DNA of 64,000 nucleotides, from the NCBI GenBank assembly GCA_022822665.1, contig JAJEAR010000039.1:85175-149174 (forward strand), in the 5' to 3' direction. The stretch comes from Alphaproteobacteria bacterium. GTDB taxonomy: Bacteria; Pseudomonadota; Alphaproteobacteria; Thalassobaculales; Thalassobaculaceae. Made by a program: the position numbers and the translations under genes. Below the pieces are notes generated by a model, which did not search any database, was not told where the DNA came from, and saw only the letters and a program-made list of their open reading frames with translations. Shown here in pieces: positions 61,173 through 64,000 of this stretch; position 1 is the first letter of the stretch, and every line of letters starts with the position of its first letter.

Positions 61173-62441
61173 CTAGAAGAAAACGTAGGAACGAACCACC
61201 ACGTTCTTGCGGCACGGCGCATCGATGGGCGTGGTCGGGTCGATGCAGGCAGTGTGGAACGACCAGCGCGAGACCGATCCGTCGGTGACCGAGTCGTAGC
61301 ACTTCAGCATCGAGACCTCGTGGGGCTGCTGGCGCGGGAACCAGTACCACTCGTGGTCCGGCCGGTGGGTAAACCGGGTGGTCTCGCCAACGCGGTCATC
61401 GTAGATGCGGTAGTTGGTGATGTAGGGCTGGTCGGCAAACGACGGCCAGGCACACAGCACGAACGGAAACTGCTGCACGGTCTCCATCGGCTTGGCCAGG
61501 TTGATGGACATGAAGCGGCGCGACATCTTCGCGTCCGCCTCGGCCTCGGTGTAGTGCTGCCTGCGCCCGAAGTTCCGCAGGTTGCGGGTCAGCAACTCGC
61601 GGCAGCGCACCCGGCCGCTGTTGTCGTTCAGGTCATTGTGCACCAGGTTGACATACCGGGCGTTCACACCGGGATTCTTCGCATCCTGGTCCTCGGTCCG
61701 GTCACCCTGGTAGTCCTTGTCGAACACGTCGTGGTTGTAAACCAGCGCGTCGGTCGCACCGGGGAAGAAGTCGAGCAGCAGCTTCTCGATTTCCGGGTAG
61801 AACACCCGCTCCACCTCGGCGGCATCGTAGAAGTTGGTGCACCGGGACTCCATGTGGGCAAGCGAGACCCCGAGCCGGTCCATCGCCTCCGGGCTGCGCA
61901 CCGTCAGTCCCGGGTAGTACTCGTCGATCCGGCGCGCGTCGCGCAGGACATGCGGGAAATAGAGGCTGCGCTTTCCGCCCTCGCTGTCTGCTTCCCGCAG
62001 CAGCCGGGCCTCATCCGCGCGCGCCGGATCCCGCCACAGGGCATTCGACGGCACCACCGAGTAGGACGGGTATTCGTAGACGGTGTAGCGCAACGGCAGG
62101 ACCACACCACCCTCCGGCGCGGTCATGCCGCTCGTGCGGATGTGTTCGATGCACTCGCCGTAGGTACGGAACCCGGGGCCCCACTGCGTGGGAACCGGGC
62201 CCGGAGGCGCATTCTCGATCTCCTCGACCAGCGCACGGCTGTGGCCCTCGGCAATCTGCTTGAGCGCCGCCTCGAGCGCCGCCGTTGTCCCGGCGTCCCC
62301 GTTCCTGTCGAAAGACATGTAGGAAAGGCCGCCGTTTGCCGCGATCGGCGTCGGCTGTCCCTTCGTGAGTTCGAAGCTCGGCACGAAGGCGGATGCCGTT
62401 CCAGACTGCGTGGACTCGGTGCTGGTATCGAGTTGTTCCAT
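61173..62441 (-). CDS. CmcJ/NvfI-family oxidoreductase (GA4-desaturase-like)
   Basis: A 422-residue protein of the CmcJ/NvfI group, whose members occur in bacterial cephamycin and fungal natural-product pathways. Features: YMSFDRNGDAGTTAALEAAL, VVLPLRYTVYEYPSYSVVPS, VYNHDVFDKDYQGDRTEDQ, VNLVHNDLNDNSGRVRCREL, MSINLAKPMETVQQFPFVLC, then the conserved end FPRQQPHEVSMLKCYDSVTD and FHTACIDPTTPIDAPCR. The histidine/aspartate of LVHND and the late arginine suggest a non-haem iron site, as in 2-oxoglutarate-type enzymes; this is inferred. Start ATG 62441 (MEQLDTST) follows GGAAGGG. It is divergent from a DadA-like FAD enzyme, with 137 bases between. Confidence 0.75.
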   Translation of the reverse strand: MEQLDTSTESTQSGTASAFVPSFELTKGQPTPIAANGGLSYMSFDRNGDAGTTAALEAALKQIAEGHSRALVEEIENAPPGPVPTQWGPGFRTYGECIEHIRTSGMTAPEGGVVLPLRYTVYEYPSYSVVPSNALWRDPARADEARLLREADSEGGKRSLYFPHVLRDARRIDEYYPGLTVRSPEAMDRLGVSLAHMESRCTNFYDAAEVERVFYPEIEKLLLDFFPGATDALVYNHDVFDKDYQGDRTEDQDAKNPGVNARYVNLVHNDLNDNSGRVRCRELLTRNLRNFGRRQHYTEAEADAKMSRRFMSINLAKPMETVQQFPFVLCAWPSFADQPYITNYRIYDDRVGETTRFTHRPDHEWYWFPRQQPHEVSMLKCYDSVTDGSVSRWSFHTACIDPTTPIDAPCRKNVVVRSYVFF

Positions 62442-62578
62442 AGGTCCGTTCCCTTCCGGTGGGCGCACGCATGGTGGCACAGGACGCCCGGGATTTCCAG
62501 TACCGGGCCCGCGTTGAAGACAGCGACGGGCGCACATACCATGTCCCGTGCAAAACGGCACGTGGAACGGATGACAGC

Positions 62579-63880
62579 ATGGCACGGCGCAGTATCCGGG
62601 CCCGGGACCTGCCCGATAACGGTCCCGGCAGCGGCTGGTACCGCTGCCTGCCGGAGCCGCCGCCCGCGCGCCGGGTCACCGGTGACATCCGCGCCGATTA
62701 CGCCGTCGTCGGCGCCGGCATCTGCGGCTGTTCGGTTGCCCGGCGCCTCGGCGAACTCAGGCCAGACGCCTCCATTGCGCTGGTCGACGCCGCGCGTCTC
62801 GGTCACGGGACCTCCGGGCGCAACGCCGGGTTCCTGCTCGATCACCACAGTCACGGTGGCGTGGACCACCTCGAGACCGCGCGCAAGAACGACCGGCTGT
62901 CCGCGGCCGGCACGTCCTGGCTGCGCGAGCTGGTCCGTGACCACCAGATCCGGTGCCAGTGGAGCGACTGGGGTCGGGTCTACGTCGCCGCCACCCCGGC
63001 CGGTCTCGACGCGCTCGCCGGCGTGGGGTCGGGTTTCGACGCGCTCGCCGTCGACTGGCAGCGTCTCGGGCGCGACGCGGTCACGCGGCTGACCGGGTCC
63101 GGCTACTACCTCGCCGGCATCCGGGCCGGCGGGTCCGCCCTGGTCCAGCCGGCGGCCATGATGCGCGGCCTGGGCACCTCCCTGCCGGCGAATGTCGAAC
63201 TCTACGAGGACAGCCCGGTGCACGAGATCGACACCCGCGGCGGCTACCGGCTCGTCTGCCCCGAGGGCGTCATCGCAACGGGGACGGTCATCTTGTGCAC
63301 CCATGTGGCTGCCGGGCGGATGGGGGTCGCGTCGGCCCGGGTGGTGCCGGTCGCCACCTTCGCCAGCCTCACCGAACCGCTGTCCGACCACCAGGCCGCG
63401 ATGCTGGGGAACGGTTCCGAGTTCGGACTGCTTCCCGCGCACCCCAATGGCAGCACCGTGCGGTTGACGCGTGACCGCCGGATCCTGATGCGCAATTCCC
63501 TGCGCTACTCACGCACCGGGCGGTATTCCACAGCCCTGATCGAGGAGATGGCGGCGGTCCATCGCCGCAGCATCGCCGCACGTTGGCCCGACCTCGGCGA
63601 CGTCGCGTTCACCGGGACCTGGGGAGGCGTCCTCGGCTTCACCCGCAACGAAGGCGCCGTGTTCGGGCAGTTCCGTGACGGGCTGTTCGCACTGGTCTCC
63701 CCGGACGCAGCCCCGATGACCCGGGGAGCGATCGGGGGCAAGCTGCTGGCCGAACTCATATGCGGTCATGACAGTGACCTGCTGCGGGTGATGCTGTCGG
63801 TTCCCGCCGCAGCCCGGATCCCGCCGGACCCGCTGCTTCGCCTGCTGGTCAACCGGCGCCTAGGCCGAAGTTCCCCCTGA
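62579..63880 (+). CDS. DadA-like FAD-dependent oxidoreductase
   Basis: A 433-residue flavoprotein of the D-amino-acid dehydrogenase/glycine oxidase (DAO) family. The dinucleotide motif GAGICG is at residues 45-50 in DYAVVGAGICGCSVARRLGE; ALVDAARLGHGTSGRNAGFL is the FAD-contact segment typical of DadA and PuuB relatives; ALVQPAAMMRGLGTSLPANV and VILCTHVAAGRMGVASARVV follow, and GTWGGVLGFTRNEGAVFGQF near the end contacts the flavin. It oxidises an amine or amino acid. ATG 62579 is used. Together with the divergent CmcJ/NvfI-family gene it may form one small pathway. Confidence 0.82.
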   Translation: MARRSIRARDLPDNGPGSGWYRCLPEPPPARRVTGDIRADYAVVGAGICGCSVARRLGELRPDASIALVDAARLGHGTSGRNAGFLLDHHSHGGVDHLETARKNDRLSAAGTSWLRELVRDHQIRCQWSDWGRVYVAATPAGLDALAGVGSGFDALAVDWQRLGRDAVTRLTGSGYYLAGIRAGGSALVQPAAMMRGLGTSLPANVELYEDSPVHEIDTRGGYRLVCPEGVIATGTVILCTHVAAGRMGVASARVVPVATFASLTEPLSDHQAAMLGNGSEFGLLPAHPNGSTVRLTRDRRILMRNSLRYSRTGRYSTALIEEMAAVHRRSIAARWPDLGDVAFTGTWGGVLGFTRNEGAVFGQFRDGLFALVSPDAAPMTRGAIGGKLLAELICGHDSDLLRVMLSVPAAARIPPDPLLRLLVNRRLGRSSP

Positions 63881-64000
63881 ATCCCAGCTGACATTCGAGC
63901 CAAGTCAGTGACCTGGCGGGATTTTTTCGGGCTTTTGGGCCATTGATTGTACCCATGTAAATATGACTTTATCTGTTGACAGCAAGTGCCGATTATGCAT
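63881..64000. other. AT-rich right edge, possible promoter
   Basis: The final 120 bases shift to AT-rich from about 63920, with runs such as GGGATTTTTTCGGG and a perfect TTGACA at about 63978. The matching -10 would lie past the edge. This could be the upstream region of an acquired gene or the end of an insertion element; nothing in the window decides this. Confidence 0.3.

Overview
The window is a stretch of a high-GC bacterial chromosome, most probably from an alphaproteobacterium of Rhodospirillales type. The signs are strong GC-rich codon use in nearly all genes, an alphaproteobacterial-style DUF2244/nth/lipoprotein neighbourhood, ihfB, a CIRCE-controlled groESL operon, a complete liv-type ABC operon with an acyl-CoA synthetase, and many amidase, IclR, hydroxyacid dehydrogenase, GMC and enolase-superfamily genes typical of heterotrophs that use amino acids and small organic acids. 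The species cannot be fixed from the sequence alone.

Layout. 1-3.2 kb is accessory DNA: an uncharacterised gene cut by the left edge, then decayed genes with in-frame stops and a frameshift around an excisionase-like HTH gene. 3.2-13.4 kb holds scattered catabolic genes: an L-threonate dehydrogenase-like enzyme, two coupled polysaccharide deacetylase-family proteins, a secreted protein, hydantoinase A, a quinone oxidoreductase, a fatty acid hydroxylase and a PanB-like protein lacking the family's usual active-site residues. 13.4-18.9 kb is core: ihfB, dapB, a DUF2244 gene, nth, a lipoprotein, bactofilin, an EI24-domain membrane protein and a PfkB kinase. 19.6-24.2 kb holds a DUF2188 remnant, an Rpn-like protein, a dehalogenase-like hydrolase and a coupled acyl-CoA synthetase/SDR pair. 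24.4-28.3 kb is a three-gene one-carbon/corrinoid operon (MTHFR-like, methyl-H4folate methyltransferase, RACo-type activator). 28.3-33.3 kb is a tightly overlapping gldA-gldF-gldG-DUF4340-tadA operon. 33.4-35.9 kb has an orphan MlaF-like ATPase, an IclR regulator and an AroE-like dehydrogenase.

36.2-38.6 kb is an island next to tRNA-Ser(GCU): an AT-rich, translationally coupled pair (two-membrane-helix protein plus a 118-residue protein) and a PD-(D/E)XK-like protein. It is the best candidate here for an undescribed, possibly defensive, module. 39.1-44.2 kb has an MFS transporter, amidase, enolase-superfamily enzyme and flavin-binding protein, plus the relic of a second enolase-superfamily gene. 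44.3-51.6 kb is the acyl-CoA synthetase-livG-livH-livM-livK-livF operon. 51.8-54.6 kb has a small membrane protein, a tartronate semialdehyde reductase-like enzyme and a GMC oxidoreductase. 54.9-56.5 kb is a hipBA toxin-antitoxin unit with palindromic operators over its promoter. 56.9-61.1 kb has an amidase, a TerB-like protein and groESL; 61.2-63.9 kb has a divergent pair, a CmcJ/NvfI-family enzyme and a DadA-like FAD oxidoreductase.

The metabolic genes suggest a cell that imports amino acids or related acids (liv operon), opens amides and cyclic amides (two amidases, HyuA, deacetylase-family proteins) and feeds small acids through hydroxyacid dehydrogenases and tetrahydrofolate one-carbon chemistry. 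These links are inference from gene content.
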